A DNA stretch of 64,000 bases from positions 11,230 through 75,229 of the forward strand of contig MNCI01028283.1 of the NCBI GenBank assembly GCA_015680685.1. The letters are read 5' to 3'. The translations under genes and the position numbers were made by a program. This DNA comes from Gnetum montanum (taxonomy: Eukaryota; Streptophyta; Gnetopsida; Gnetales; Gnetaceae). Positions 1 to 12,458 of this stretch are shown here, in pieces; the stretch's first letter is position 1, and every line of letters starts with the position of its first letter. A model generated the notes under the pieces. It was given only the letters and a program-made list of their open reading frames with translations. It did not search any database and was not told the DNA's origin.

Positions 1-580
1 AGTGAATTCTCATGGTATTTCAATCAGAAATTGTCAAGTCTTTTAAAGGTTCTGTTTGAATGCAATCGTTGACATCTATTATCTAGTCAAAATATTCTAA
101 ATATTTAATATTATAATTTGTAATAAATGTGAGCATGAAAAATTTTAGAATAATATATTAATGCTTGATAATCCCAGCAATGGATACTTGGTTCGCCCAG
201 TAATTAACACTTAGAAACCTAGTAGTGTTAATATACATTCAAGATGTGTACGTGAAGTGAGAATGGATGCTTCACATTTAGGCTAGTTTAGCTAATTAAT
301 TATTTAGTTTAAATATTAAAAATTCATTTATTTAATCACTTGAAAAATATAGAAAATAATAAAAATTATAAAAATGAATATCTTATGCCTTAGTCATAGT
401 TAACCATACAAATGAGTTAACAAAAATGATGATTGGGAAGACAACGATTAGCAAATTCCATCTTTCACCATCTAATGATATCGTTCACTTAGGTAAATAG
501 AGTCTATGGAATTTGATTGGATTTCATGTACATGCTAGTGATTCATATAGTTGGGTGTAGGGAATACCTGCTGCTCATCA
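1..580 (+). mobile_element. 5' LTR of Ath-0 (left-truncated by window)
   Basis: From about position 50 onward this aligns with 56820-57328 on the same strand, including the stretches around 'aatatttaatattataattt', 'atatattaatgcttg' and 'gctaattaatta'. It ends in CTGCTCATCA and a tRNA-Asp-like primer-binding site follows at once, so this is the inner end of a 5' LTR. The left end lies outside the window, so its target duplication cannot be checked. Confidence 0.82.
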
Positions 581-581
581 T

Positions 582-599
582 TGGTGTTATTTCGAGGGG
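582..599 (+). promoter_or_regulatory. Primer-binding site of Ath-0
   Basis: TGGTGTTATTTCGAGGGG follows the LTR end after one base. It resembles TGGCGCCGTTGCCGGGGA, the complement of the plant tRNA-Asp 3' end used by Athila-type elements. Most differences are C-to-T or G-to-A, as expected from decay of methylated cytosines. Confidence 0.72.
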
Positions 600-736
600 C
601 TTGTTTTAGCTAAGTGCACTAAGTACTATTAGATAGTGAAATCATACAAAGTTATTGTAAAAGGAAATAACATATTATCTTTTAGAAAAATAATAATAAT
701 ATTTTATCAAGGAACACTATATCAAAACAAAATAAG

Positions 737-3190
737 ATGACTTCTTCTCATAGAAATGATTCACCACCACCTGTTAATGACTCTAACTAGCAACATGACA
801 AATCTAGAAGGAATGATGGTGAGAAACCTCAACAACTAAAGGTTTTATATGCATATTCAAACCCTTTATATCTAGACTTTAACTTCATCCTTTATGAATA
901 TGAATAGATAGGTTGAAGGGATCTAGAGGGTAACATTGTGTTACCTCTTGATCGTTCTATTTCTATAATGCTTGTGGTAGTTCTCATGATGCTGGGACTT
1001 GAGCTAGCAGGCTTGGACTACCAAGAAGAGCACCTCACTAGAGACTATTAGCTAACAGATGGACAAAGTAAGAAAGATCAACACATGGAGGCATGGTATG
1101 AAGTCTCTAAGAGTAAATAGGTCTTAATTCCACTATTTCTGCAATCATAGAAGGAGGGCCTAGAATTTCTATCAAGGTAAGATCAACAACAAGGTCCTTC
1201 TTCTTTCGATGATGGAGATAAAAATAAAAAATGTTTACAATCAACCTTGGTGGGTAACTAGAATGAAGAAAAAACTAGTTTTAGAACCAAGAGAACCTCA
1301 AGTCCAAGGTCTCCAAACTATTCATTAAAAGAATAATAAAGGGATCAAAGAAGAAGGGCAAGTTAGCATTGCTCTTTTAGTCCTTCATCCTCAGCATCCT
1401 CCTCATCGTTAAGCTCTAATAGGAGGGGCCATGATCAAAATAGAAAGAGGAATGATCAATACCAAGATGGACATGATTGAAGGTTCCATCATAGGGATGG
1501 GAGAAGCCAGCATAGTCAACAACAAGAGGAATAGGAGCATCATCAAGAAAGAAGGCATATAGGTTACATCATAGGAGGCATAGCCATGAAAGAGGCCACC
1601 ATAAATATAATGACTATGATGAACCATTTTTGACTATTAGAAGCATGATCTACATTTTGAAAGTAGTTCCTATTCCTACTAGGCATTAAAGGAATAGTTG
1701 AATCAAATGACTTGATATAAACAACATCCCTAACTTTGAAAGAGGGTATAATGCTGATTCACAGCATTATTTGTAAGTATTTTATGATTCTTATGCCTTG
1801 AAAAATATTAAAAATAAGTGGTAGAAACTAAAACTATTCCAAAGGATAGTTATTAAAGAAGTTAAAAATTGGTACTAGTCTTTGGAGTCAAAATCTATTC
1901 ACAAATGGTGTATGATGTTGAAGGCATTTAATGATAAGAATTAAACATACTCTAGGATGTTTAACTTGAGAAAATAAATCCAATGATGAAAATAGGATAA
2001 TCATGAATTCCTTGATGTAACCTTGGGTAGGTATTACTCTCTTTTGCACTACTACCAAAGCCATGATTTTCTCAAAGGGAATAGCTTTGCCACATGATAG
2101 ATGGGCTCCAAAATAAAACTAGAGAGATCCTTGGGGTTTATGCCCAAGGAAGATTATTAGAAATAAGGACTCATAGAATTCAAAGGCTCATTGATCAAGT
2201 GGCCAAATAAGAGGAGGAACTCAAGAAGAGAGAAAGTATAAAAGAATACAATAGAGACTTCTTCATTTGCAAAAGGAGGTATGTTTCAATGATTTTGAGG
2301 AGGAAGCATCACTAGATGGAGCTGTATAAAGAAAAACCTTTCCAATCCAAAAATATATTACATAAATATTGGCCAAGGTGGATAAAATATGGGGCTTTTT
2401 GGATGAAAATTTTCAAACCATTCTAAAGATTATTAAGAAGAAAATGGAGCAGGGGAATTGAGATAGGGCCAAAAGGAGAAGAAAAGATGCATGTAAGAGC
2501 TATTATCAGTAGAAAGGCAAGGCTATAGCAATTGATGAGATTGCAAATTTTGAAATAGATGAAGAAGTATGTGACATCTATTAGTATGAATATCCTAAAG
2601 GATGTTATCTTGTATTATTACACTTACAAGAATCTAGGGTGTGTGCTTTAAATCTAAAGTTTGCAAAAATTCAATCACCTAGAAGATTGTCTTATCCACA
2701 ATGTAATTATTAGTAGCAAGTCCACCAGTTACAATATTATCGAAGTGGAGAATCACCTCAATCTTAGGATCATTAGCATTAATGGTAAAACCCACAGTCA
2801 TGGGGAATGTTCTGACCAAGGTAATAATACCATTATCATCAACTAGACCTGTATGGGTATGTTGTCTAACAACCTATATCTCCTTGTGTCTCTGCAAGTC
2901 ACATTTCCTTCTTTCATTACTATTATTTTCATGAATATCACAAAAAAACTACTCCATGAGCTGAATATCCTTTTACTTATCCTTCTCATTATCAATCACA
3001 ACACTTGACAGCTTCCACTTCCACTCCTTTGCTACTTGCATCACTTTTACAAGGGAAAATCCCATCACAACCTCAGCAATGCAATACCAAGAGGGCTATG
3101 AATTTGAAACTAGATTACAATTCAAGTGGTTATGAGTGTAAATCTAAGAAATGGGCTTTCTTTAGATCCAATAGTCCACTTAAGCCCTCA
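737..3190 (+). pseudogene. gag: Ath-0 gag (Athila-type), decayed
   Basis: This is a structural Gag reading frame with many stops and some frame slips. The start was chosen at ATG 737, because MTSSHRNDSPPP matches the MSPSSYERTSPP start of Ath-2 gag. In order it shows a conserved NPLYLDFNF block (about 860-890), a Ser/Arg/His-rich segment (about 1380-1600), and a gag core at about 1640-2010 containing KLKLFQR and WYxSLESKSIHKW. A decayed Cys-rich motif (CDIYxYEYPKGCY, near 2570-2610) and a Pro/Gln-rich tail follow, then the sequence runs in order into protease. Stops such as TAG in place of CAG show that it is dead. The family call rests on the downstream protease and RT and on order. Confidence 0.72.
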
Positions 3191-4555
3191 TAGACATTTG
3201 TGGCTATTAAGCCTTTGCAAACTGCTTCAGAAATTTCTAAAGTTTCCTTCATACCGAAGATCCTAAAATTGTGCACTGTCATGTTAACACATGTAGTTAT
3301 TGATTAGATCAAGGTAGGATACCTTTCTAGGAAAAAATCAAATCATGGAAGTCTCTTAATCTACCTAAAAATTACAAGAAATGAGCCATGTAAAGCTCTA
3401 CTAGAATTAGGTGTTGGGGTAAACTTAATTTCTTAAGAGATGTATAAAACTTGGAACTTACCTTCATTAAAGTAATGTAACATCAAGTTAGAGCTCATTG
3501 ATTAATCCATCACTGTTCTCTTGGGATTGGTGGAGGACATTGTGACCACTATTTGTGGATGGTCCTATCTAATAGATTTCTTAGTCATCCATTGTACTGG
3601 TCATCTATTATCATGGAAATGGCTTGGATCAATACAATTGATGCCAAGTTGAGAATTAGAAACGTTTCCTTGGAAATATCCAAGAAAAATGATTTTGAAA
3701 AAATAGAGATGAAGAGAATTTCATACATAATGTAGAAGGACATAGTATGCCATTGTGTGTAAAAAATATGAGTCATTAAAAGCACCTCCATCACATTATG
3801 CAAGAAGTATGCTAAAACTTTAGATATTCAAAGATGCCTATATGTAATAGCCACTAAATAGGAAGGTATCCAATGACTGACTAGGGATGATGGCTTTGGT
3901 TCAATAATGTCCATGAAACCAGTTGAGCTCCTCATGAGTGCTTATATAGATAAAATGGATGAAATTAAGCTAATTCAAAACCAACTCTTCCATAAAGATG
4001 TAGAAATAGATTAGAAAGAGTTGGAAATCCTTGAATACTTTAAAAAGAAACCTCTCAAATTAAAATCATTAATGGTAATTCTAGACTATGTATTTCTTAA
4101 TAATAGTAAGAAAGTAATCATCAATGCCAAACTCACTAAAGTACAGAAAGGAAAGCTACTAAAAGTTATGAACAAATGGCCAATAACTTTTGCCTTGTCA
4201 TATGATGAATTGACTAGAATAGATTTACTTATATGCTAGTGTTAGATCTATACAGACTCCACCATCAAACCAAAGAGGTAGTTGTATAGAAGCTTGAATT
4301 CCAAGTTGAAATAAGTTGTCAAAGTTGAAGTTGATCTTAAGGAAGGATACATCTATCCTATGGTAGATAATGAGTGGGTTAGTTCATGCATTATTGTACT
4401 AAATAAAGGAAGAAAATGAAGGGTTTGTATAAAATTTAGATTATTAAACATGCCCACATTCAAAGATCATTTTCTATTGCCATTTGTAGACCAAGTATTG
4501 GATACAATTATTGGATACCATTACTACAATTTTTTGGATGGATATAGTTGTTACA
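3191..4555 (+). pseudogene. pol: Ath-0 protease and truncated RT N-terminus
   Basis: Reading + with frame breaks, the retropepsin block is LLELGVGVNLIS near 3390-3435. Athila-type proteases often read D-L-G here, and D has become E in this copy. A VEDIVTTICGW block follows near 3530-3560. The protease-RT linker (LTKVQKGKLLKV, about 4135-4170) leads into RT: CIKFRLLNMPTFKDHFLLP and FLDGYS at about 4425-4550, typical of Athila RT (KDHFPLPF, FLDGYSGYNQI). Homology stops abruptly near 4555, so the RT palm, RNase H and integrase are missing here. They were either deleted or displaced by insertions, and no + strand continuation was found before 53 kb. Confidence 0.78.
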
Positions 4556-6082
4556 TTCCTTCTGGAGACATTAAATATGATAGTATGATTATGATTTATA
4601 TCTTATGTGTATGGTCTTGGAGGGTTATTAGGGATAAGTTAGGTTGTTATAATTACGCTTTATCTGTTAAGATGCTTTAGTCTTTATGTTATGATTATGA
4701 TATATTTATATGCTTGACTAACATGATTATATATAGGAGCCCTCTGTGATACATTAGACAAGTGATGCAGTTAACAAGGATGTTGGATTAGGATACAAGA
4801 GAAACTATTTGGTATGTATTTATGCTTTATGTTTGGCTTTAGTATTTATGTATTTAAATTGCTCACTATGCTGTGTGTTGCTTGGATGTGATTTTAGCAA
4901 GTAGATATGTAGTGTGCTTAATAAGGATCTCATAGGTTCAAATCGATTTTAATTTGGAGTTTTGGTGTATTTGTTATGCATGTTGGAAGTGTGGAGTATT
5001 AATTAAGGAAGGAAAAAATGAAATGAACTTAGACAAATGTGTATTTAAAAAATATAAAAGTAAACATGGTTTTTAAAAAATGTACATGATGTGCTGGACA
5101 AAGAGAGAGTAAAGTTACTTTGCATAAAGCACATATCATTTGTTTATGGTTTATAAATCAATATGTATTTTTTTTATTTGCCACTATATTTTGCATAAAA
5201 ACCATAAATTTTTTTTTCTAATTCATAGAAATGGAAATCAAATTTGTGGTTCGTCTTTCCCATTCCTTTAGTTTTTTTTTTTTTTTGGTTTTTTCCAATT
5301 TTTGTTCAAAATTTTAGCTTTGTGGATGGTTTTTGCTTACTATGAACTTGGATTTAGGATTGCTATGATCATTCTATATGGATATGGAACTTGTTTAGAG
5401 TGAAATGGAGTTTTGTTAGATTTTTGAGGATTTCATGCTTATATTAGAATTTTTGCTTTAACAACTATAATTGGTGGGTTGTCTTTACCTTTTCCTTGTA
5501 TTTTTATGATAGATTAATGTATATGATCAGGTGATTTAGGCATGTAATATGGATAATTAAAAAATTGGATTGGATGTATTGTTTTACAATTTTTTCAAAA
5601 TTTTATGATTTTAGTTGCACACTATTTTTTAATAAATATGCAATGTATGAAATGAAGGGGACTTAAGAAATATTAGATGTGATGTTCATAAGACTAGTAT
5701 GGTTGGAATATTATATGTTATGGGCTTCTTGTTGCATGGGAGTTTCAATTATCACTATCTATAATTAAATATTATTATTTATTATTTTATTAATTAAATG
5801 TTAAATGCACATAACTTTGCTTTCAAGAGTCCAATTGAGGTCGAATTAGCATTGTTGGAATCATTTTTAGATGTACTTTCTAATTATGGACTTTGTTTTC
5901 TCTTTTGGTATATATCATCTTGGAGGTTTTAATAGTGGTCATTTTTAGAGAACTATAGGCAGTTTCAGAAGTATGGTTGTCACAAAAAATTTTGTTTTGT
6001 TAAGTTGTGGTATTGTTTTCATGGAATGAATGTGATTGTTAGGTGTGGGTATATGTGATCATGTAATATTTATTTTGGATGT
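4556..6082. other. Unclassified AT-rich flank of Ath-1
   Basis: No coding signal was recognised. The segment starts where Ath-0 RT breaks off (TGTTACATTCC) and runs to the Ath-1 insertion point. It holds a T run at about 5272-5286 and long T-rich stretches. It resumes after Ath-1 at 24151-24204, as shown by the GATGT/GATAT target duplication. It could be a decayed LTR or non-coding part of another element. Confidence 0.4.
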
Positions 6083-6964
6083 TGATGAGTAATGAAGTAT
6101 TCCAACACTCTACAATAAAACTCATGAGTGCTAGTGGACCACCATATCGTAATCCATAGATGGGCAATGCTATTATGCTAGTAATTGAGTTTAAGTTTAT
6201 TTTCACTATCTTCCCACCTTGAGCTAGTGAAGTTCTAGTGTATGGATTAGCTCTTAGTGAGGCATATGATTACTATTATTTTTTTGATCATTAATGCTCC
6301 TAATCATAGACATGATGAAAAGGAATATAAAATCCTAAGTTTAAGCAACTATAGGAATGTAAATCTATTCTATCCTAGAGTGATGAACCTATGTTCCAAA
6401 TTTTCTATTCACTCCTTGGACTTGTGTAGCTATCACTAGGATTACCAAGTGGGATTACTACTAGGGGAACTAAGTAATGCCAGCATTGGATTACCAGATA
6501 GTTACACTTAACGCTCAAAACCAGTCATATCCATATCACTTACTAATAAATAAGTTAAGTAAAGTACTTTAGAAAGTAAAGTGTTAAACTAGAAAAATAG
6601 TAAAAATTATGCTAAGTGCACAAATAAAAAAATAAGGAATACTACAATGATGAAGAGAAATTTCAATCTTTATTTCTTCCATGAATCATGTCCAAGTACA
6701 ATTCATTCGAACAAAGACACTAGTCAATTGCCAAACATCATACTGTGGGCATTCACTTCTATCTCTAAGTTTATGGAAACAAATTTCAAGAGTCTACCAA
6801 AAGGTGTAATCTAAAAGTTATTGGATTACGTACCTAAGTATTGTATTTATAGGGTTGCACACATCCTGAGACATCGTATCAATAATGATGTAGCATGAAT
6901 CACAACATCATTGCTACAATATCATAGATATGATATCATATTACAACAAAAATTGGTTTTATCA
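6083..6964 (-). repeat. 3' LTR of Ath-1
   Basis: The 882-bp repeat pairs with 23269-24150. On the element strand it starts TGATAAAACC and ends ACTCATCA. The right edge abuts a TGTGGGGGTA polypurine tract, which fixes it as the 3' LTR of a minus-strand element. Confidence 0.87.
6844..6853 (-). promoter_or_regulatory. TATA box in Ath-1 3' LTR
   Basis: CCTATAAATA on the element strand. The same box, nearly unchanged, is at the matching place in the other LTRs of this family (9164-9173, 18226-18235, 24030-24039, 26318-26327, 60910-60919). This supports it as the LTR core promoter and the U3/R landmark. Confidence 0.66.
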
Positions 6965-6976
6965 TACCCCCACAAC
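6965..6976 (-). promoter_or_regulatory. Polypurine tract of Ath-1
   Basis: The element strand reads GTTGTGGGGGTA directly before the LTR start TGATAAAACC. The G-run next to the LTR is kept in Ath-2, Ath-3 and Ath-4 and is the expected plus-strand primer site. Confidence 0.75.
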
Positions 6977-7184
6977 TAACTGAAGACTTGTCCTCAAGTT
7001 AAAAAAAATTGAGGATAGAGTCCTTTACAAAATTGTAAGGTAGATTCGACTTGGCATGATTGACTAACTATTTACATGACTTGGAATGTCATAGTTGTGT
7101 TTTTACAAAATTAACATAATTATATGACAAAACATAATAAAAAAAATTGAAAATTGAAGTAACTCGATGTAGCCTATGTACTCG

Positions 7185-7740
7185 ATTATTGGGGATCTTC
7201 CATTGGTTGCTTCCCTTTGTCATTGGGCTTCTTGAATTGATACCTATTCAAGAGTGCCTAAAGTTTCTCCTACTCTATCCTTGTCTCTTGAGTATGACAT
7301 AGAGACTTCTTTAATTTTGATGATGAAATCGACTTGCTTATTTTGCTTGAACTAATAAGTTTCCCTTAAATACCATTCACCACTATTTGGAAATGTAGGT
7401 CATAGGGGAGATGCTTGAAGTTGTATCCTCACAGCCTTTAGAGCAAACTCCATGAAAGGAGCAAAGTTCAACTTCATGATGATTGTGGACATGATTGATT
7501 TCTTTTGGATGGCTTGGAGGCATTCTAGTGATAACATGAGATTTCCTTTCTTAATTTTTTATGGGGCCTCAACTTTTGCATGTGTAGAGTGTTTAGTTTT
7601 TAAGTGTCTACTAATGAATGCTGAAGGATTAGGCTTCTTACTTTGCATGCTTTGCTTGTGAAGAATGTTCTCTAGTTTGGCCTCTTCCATGGCCTCTTGG
7701 TCTTTTGCTCCTAGATTGCGAAGGTCCTCCTTCTAGTATT
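7185..7740 (-). pseudogene. Ath-1 3'-end ORF, C-terminal part
   Basis: This ORF sits between the spacer and the polypurine tract. The minus strand gives STIIMKLNFAPFMEFALKAV (about 7440-7500) and then a C-terminal block: EKLxALLNRYQFKKPNDKGK and PMEDPQ (about 7190-7280). The same block occurs at the same place in Ath-3 (LNQQKFQKPNDKEKKPMEEP) and a diverged one in Ath-4 (LLQWYQSQKLDAQDKGK). It is charged, rich in K, E and Q, and has no catalytic motif that I recognise. Its position matches the extra ORF that Athila elements carry after integrase, sometimes called env-like, but I see no membrane segment. Stops and frame slips show that it is decayed. Confidence 0.58.
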
Positions 7741-8553
7741 CTCTTTGGGACCATTTGCAATCAACAAGGGTTTAAAATTATTAGAGTGTCCTCATCAATT
7801 CTTAATAGTTCTTAATCTTGCTCATACCCTTGGTTAGATCAAGTTCTTATTATATTATGATTGCAGAGTTAAAAAAATTTGAAAAGAGAAACCCCTTAGG
7901 CATTATACCTTTTAGTTACTTATGACCTTCTATCATTTTCTTGATTATTATGGCCTAAATTAGTTGGTATGATCTATTAGGAGTATTAACTAGGTTTTTC
8001 TAGCCTAAGTATGATTAATTGACTTTAAGATTCTTATTATCTCTTTGTACTTACCCTTTATAGTATCTTCCAGGTGCTAGGAATTTTTGGCTCAAATTCT
8101 TAGTTATATAATGTAATGCACCCTCGATGAGTAAGCTGAGTGCTCTAGGATCAATAGGATTCAATAATTTTGGAAATTAGGGCTACAAGGCAAAGTTATG
8201 GCCTTTGGAAGCTAGTGTGCAAGAGCTTTGAAAAATACTACATAAACTCTCTTGTTACAAAATGAAGATGTGAAAAATTTCACTAACTCCCATACTTATG
8301 TATAATATTTTTATATGTGAAACATTGTAGGTCATACATTGTGGATATGACATCGTATCTATGATGTCACCCTTAAAAATTTTAAAATTTTTCATTGATT
8401 TTTCTTGGGAAAAATAAGTCAAATGGAATGTCTAGAAGATGTAAAGCTTGTATAGAGAGTCTTAGGAAATGAATGATGCATAGTTTTCAAAAATTTAATG
8501 TTCAAAGTTCATGAAGAAGGAATCTCAGGCAGCAGAAGTTTATTGGATGGATA
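7741..8553. other. Ath-1 spacer, left part
   Basis: This is non-coding element DNA homologous to 27400-28200 of Ath-3. It ends at the single N at 8554 in 'tttattggatggata'. In Ath-3 the matching stretch continues for about 170 bp (28201-28370) before the sequence found at 18317, so that part is missing at the join. Confidence 0.55.
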
Positions 8554-8554
8554 N

Positions 8555-9268
8555 AACGGTTGGTTAATTGTTGTCTTCCTAAACTTACTTGTATGTCATG
8601 ATTATATGGTTAAGTAAGCTTGAGGCATATGATTTTTATATCTTTTATGTTTTTTTTGTCCTATGCTAATAGGGAAGGAGAGAGATAACTAAGTGACTAA
8701 TTTAACTTAACTACTCATTAACTAAGTTCTAACTAATCCTAACACCAGCATCCGTTCCCACTTTCCATACACATCCTGAACTAGTGCAACACTACTGGGA
8801 TTACCAAATGCTAATCATTACTGGGTTACCAAGCGTTACACACATGCTCAAAGTGGTCGTACTAAGTGTGCTTACTTAGGAGAGTTGTAGGGTGAGAGAG
8901 AGCATTAATTAACTAGGAAAGCATTTAATAATAATAATTAACATTAATTAGTCTATTTTGGATGCTATAAGGTTTATCATAAAGTTTATCTTTATTACTA
9001 TACACAAGGTGTGCTCAGGTACACAATGCTCGAATAAAGATCCATTCTCTTTATGACTCCTACTACGAGCACACAGAAATAATTCTAACTCTGGGAGGGA
9101 GAAAAGGCAAGAGATTGGCTAAGGGTCAAACTATCTATTGCAAAACCAAGTGCACCTACATATTATTTATAGGCAAGGAGGCAGGTCCCAATATTGGGTA
9201 TCCGACATCGCATGGTAGGCTTCGATATCGCGGATGCAATATTGCGACCTTGATATCATGGTTCATCA
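8555..9268 (-). repeat. 3' LTR of Ath-2 (left edge missing)
   Basis: Collinear with 17611-18316, sharing for example 'aagcttgaggcatatgattt' and 'ggtgtgctcaggtacacaat'. About 100 bp present at 17510-17610 is missing next to the N at 8554. The right edge abuts a polypurine tract. TATA box CCTATAAATA at 9164-9173. Confidence 0.86.
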
Positions 9269-9280
9269 TACCCCCATGAT
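9269..9280 (-). promoter_or_regulatory. Polypurine tract of Ath-2
   Basis: The element strand reads ATGGGGGTA immediately before the LTR start TGATGAACC, in the same place as in the sister elements. Confidence 0.72.
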
Positions 9281-11018
9281 TGAATGAACACTCATCCTCA
9301 AGTTTCTTAAAAAATATTGTGAAGGTATGTGATTATTAACTAGTTGAAAAATGACAGTGGAATGGGATGATAGACTCAACGTGCCCAGTGAATGGATCAA
9401 TAAGGATATTACAACATTAGTGTTCATAACCATTGTGGTGAACACTCATACATAAATGACATCCAAGCCTTTATTTGATAGCTTGAAGAGAAAGAGAGAT
9501 AGAGAGAGAGAGAGAAAGAAGATGAAGCATGTTGTTGCCAATGCCAAGATTTCACCTTCCGTTGTTTATCCATAGCCATGCCACCAAGCTTTCTCCTTTC
9601 GTAAATGCTCTAGTTCCGGTCCATCCTAAGTGCTGCTTCCATGACTAGTCCATTGTTTGTATGATCGTCATCTTCGCACATAACATAGTCACAAATGAGC
9701 AAGGATAAATAATCCACAATGCAGTTGATACCTTGCTCGATATGAAGCGCATTAGCTAAGTTGTGGTTATGGCAGAAACTAGTTCGGAGATTTGTCATTG
9801 GTGACTACCCAAGGTGTATGGGTTAGGTGAATAATAGAATGGAAAAAATTGAAAAATTTATGCCAAGGCCCCCATGACTAAGAGTGAGCCTTCGGTAACT
9901 ATAAGATGGAAAAATATGAGGAACAAGAAAGATGAAAAAAATAACAATGACAACATCGATAAAGTGGATGTCAAAGATGGGGATGAAACAAGAAATGGTT
10001 GATTGCAAAGAATGTTTAAAGGAAAGAACTTAACAATTGCACCAAAAAGGAATGCCAGTGGGTCCTCCTCAAAGCAGGCTTATGCCTTTTATGCCCTGAC
10101 AAACCCACAAACCAAAGAGTCCATAGGCTCTAGGAATGTCATTTGGAAGAAAGCATTAAAAACTTACCCACAATAATTCACTAAAGAAAAATAATGCATC
10201 AACACAGAAACGGACTAATGATAAAATCGACAATGAGGTGGAAAATGGAAAGAAAGATGGAGATGAGAGAATGGAATGGAATCCCAAGAACAAGGTTGTG
10301 TAAAGTCCTTTTTATATTTCATGGTTAAGATGATTGAGTAGAACTCATTCCAAATATGGACTTAAACCAACCACATTTAGTGACCTCGCATCAATACACT
10401 TGGCCAATCCATCCTCTTGAAGCAACAAGAATGCCTCCACAAAGAGTGACCACCATCCCAAGAAGAGCAAGATGGAGAAGTAGGAAGTAGGAAAGGGCCT
10501 TAGTTAGAGTGAACCTTCAAGCATGGGTAACATGTCTTTTTAGTGCCATAACTAATGCTTGTACCCCATATTACTTTATTATGTCTCAGGAGTGTGCTTT
10601 GAATTCTGAATTTTATCTCTTTTTTTTTTGCATGAGAACCACACCATGCAAAGACTTATTTTTAGCTTCTTAATATTTGACCAATGTCGGAATGGTGGAA
10701 AACCCAAGAAAAAGCATCCAAGCACCCAAGAGAATGGCTAGCACAAATGCACTGAATCCCCTTGAAGTCACACCCTTTTCATCCTTTGAGTCTTTCATTA
10801 GTTTGAAAAATACCCAACCACCAATTCATTAATAAGTTTACTTAGAAAAATAGGATTGTATAGTTCCAAGCCAAAGGAGACCATAGAGTTGTATGGATGA
10901 GTGGTCGACATGTACTCATTATCTGTTTTACCAAAAGAACCATACCTTAATATCAACATCATAATTCAAAGGTAAAAATGAAACATTAGCAATCAATATG
11001 ATATAATTCAATCCACCA
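9281..11018. other. Ath-2 spacer between integrase and 3' LTR
   Basis: No credible coding region was found. Two short landmarks are shared with the spacers of Ath-1, Ath-3 and Ath-4: GTGGGTCCTCC at about 10050 and CCTTCAAGCATGGGTAACAT at about 10516-10535. A GA microsatellite lies at 9487-9520. The conserved 3'-end ORF block seen in Ath-1, Ath-3 and Ath-4 was not recognised here. Confidence 0.5.
9487..9520 (+). repeat. GA microsatellite
   Basis: Short imperfect (GA)n run inside the Ath-2 spacer. Confidence 0.8.
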
Positions 11019-11269
11019 TCATGAGCACTTATTGGATGATGAATAAAAGTAAATTAAGGAAATAAAGAAATAGTAAAAATATGATTGATGGTGAAAAAAA
11101 AAATAAGAAAATTTGGAAAAATGTGTAAAACAAAAATGTGAAAAACAAAAATTCAAAAGGAACTGAGGGCCTAGAATGGTTGGCATAGGTGGCCATCTCC
11201 TTCCATGACTAAGTTGGAAGGAGGAGATCTGAAATAGTGAGTAGGGTTGTCCACAAACAGAGGTAGCAT

Positions 11270-12450
11270 GTGTATTGGTTGTCCTAAGCTCATGCAAAGG
11301 TTTGATTTGTTGCACATTGACCAACAATTTCTTGTCTAGGCTCTTAGGTTTGTATATTATCATGGCCCCTGAAGGAAAAGTTGCATAAATAATATAAAGT
11401 CCTTCCCACAGTGTTTGAAATCTAGTACATTGTGGCACATGTGTGGGATTCTAGTAGAGAACCTAATCTCTTGGTTGATATTTAACTTTCCTAATTCTTA
11501 GGTCACGACATTATTTATTGAATGCCTTGTGCAATTCATTAAATGATAGGGTAGCTAGTTGATTTTCATCTAGCAAGTTAAGAGTTACTTAACTATTGTT
11601 TTTGTGCTAAATCAAGGTCAAGGTTGAGGTTACATGGCATGGATAGTGTATGGAGCTCAGTTTGAATAGGAAGCATTGGTAATTTACCGTACACTAACTC
11701 ATAGGGAGAGTAGCTTGTAGGGAGTTTCCATGTGGAGTAGTATGCCCAAAGAGCATCATTTAGTGTAGTGCTCTAGTCTCGCCTAAACTTGCTAATAGTT
11801 CTTGTCAATATCTTCGTAATCTCCTTTTTGGTGACTTCGGCTTGACTGTTTGCTTGGGGGTTGTATGGTGTTGTCAGTTTGTGTTTGACCTCTAAGTGTT
11901 GCATTAATTTCTGAAAATTTATGCCTGTGAAGTGTGTACCATTGTCTGAAATAAGTGCATGAGGCATACCAAACCTATTTATGATTTTTTGTTGAATGAA
12001 TCGTGCAGCTGTAGATGATGTACAATCCTTAATGGTAGCTACTTTAGCCCATTTTGTAAGGTAATCAATGGCAACAACAATATAAGCTTTTCCATTGGAC
12101 ATTGGAGTAATTGGCCCCATAAAATCAGTTCCTAAAATGTCAAAGGGTTCTAAAGGTTGGATCCATTGTTGTGGACCCTCCATTCTAGCAGTCATTTTCC
12201 CATCACATTGACAATGCTCACAAGATTGGATGAAACAATGGACATCCTGAAACAATGTAGGCCAATAATATCGTGCAAGTAGGATTTTAATGGCTATTCA
12301 TATCTTGGTATAATGACCCCAGAAAGGACCCTCATGAGTGTCTTGGCGAACTCACAGTTGATCTATATTGGGAACACACCATCAAACCAGCCATAGAAAC
12401 ATACTTTGTAAAGTTGTCCATTGATCTCTATAAAGTACTTAGCTCAGTGA
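11270..12450 (-). pseudogene. int: Ath-2 integrase
   Basis: The integrase inserts the element cDNA into host DNA. The N-terminal zinc-binding domain reads HEGPFWGHY, then YYWP, then CxxC in SCEHCQ, giving HHCC at about 12195-12335. The catalytic core is at 11773-12255: GTDFMGPI holds the first Asp, SDNGTHF the second, and NPQANSQAEVTKKE the Glu. The C-terminal part (about 11280-11440) reads LWEGLYIIY, FPSGAMIIY and QQIKPLHEL, like the GPY/F-type tail of gypsy integrases. An in-frame TGA between the zinc domain and core (near 12290) and further breaks at 11440-11770 make it non-functional. The frame continues to 11019 through a purine-rich tract, giving a meaningless Phe/Tyr/Ser-rich tail. Confidence 0.87.
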
Positions 12451-12458
12451 GGAAATTG

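Noticed and set aside
1409-1627. Minus-strand frame rich in Leu, Met and Ile that looks like a membrane protein
   Set aside because: It is the antisense reading of the Ser/Arg/His-rich gag segment of Ath-0.
11019-11270. Phe/Tyr/Ser-rich tail on the Ath-2 integrase frame
   Set aside because: Read-through of the same purine-rich tract after the true integrase end. It is not a domain.
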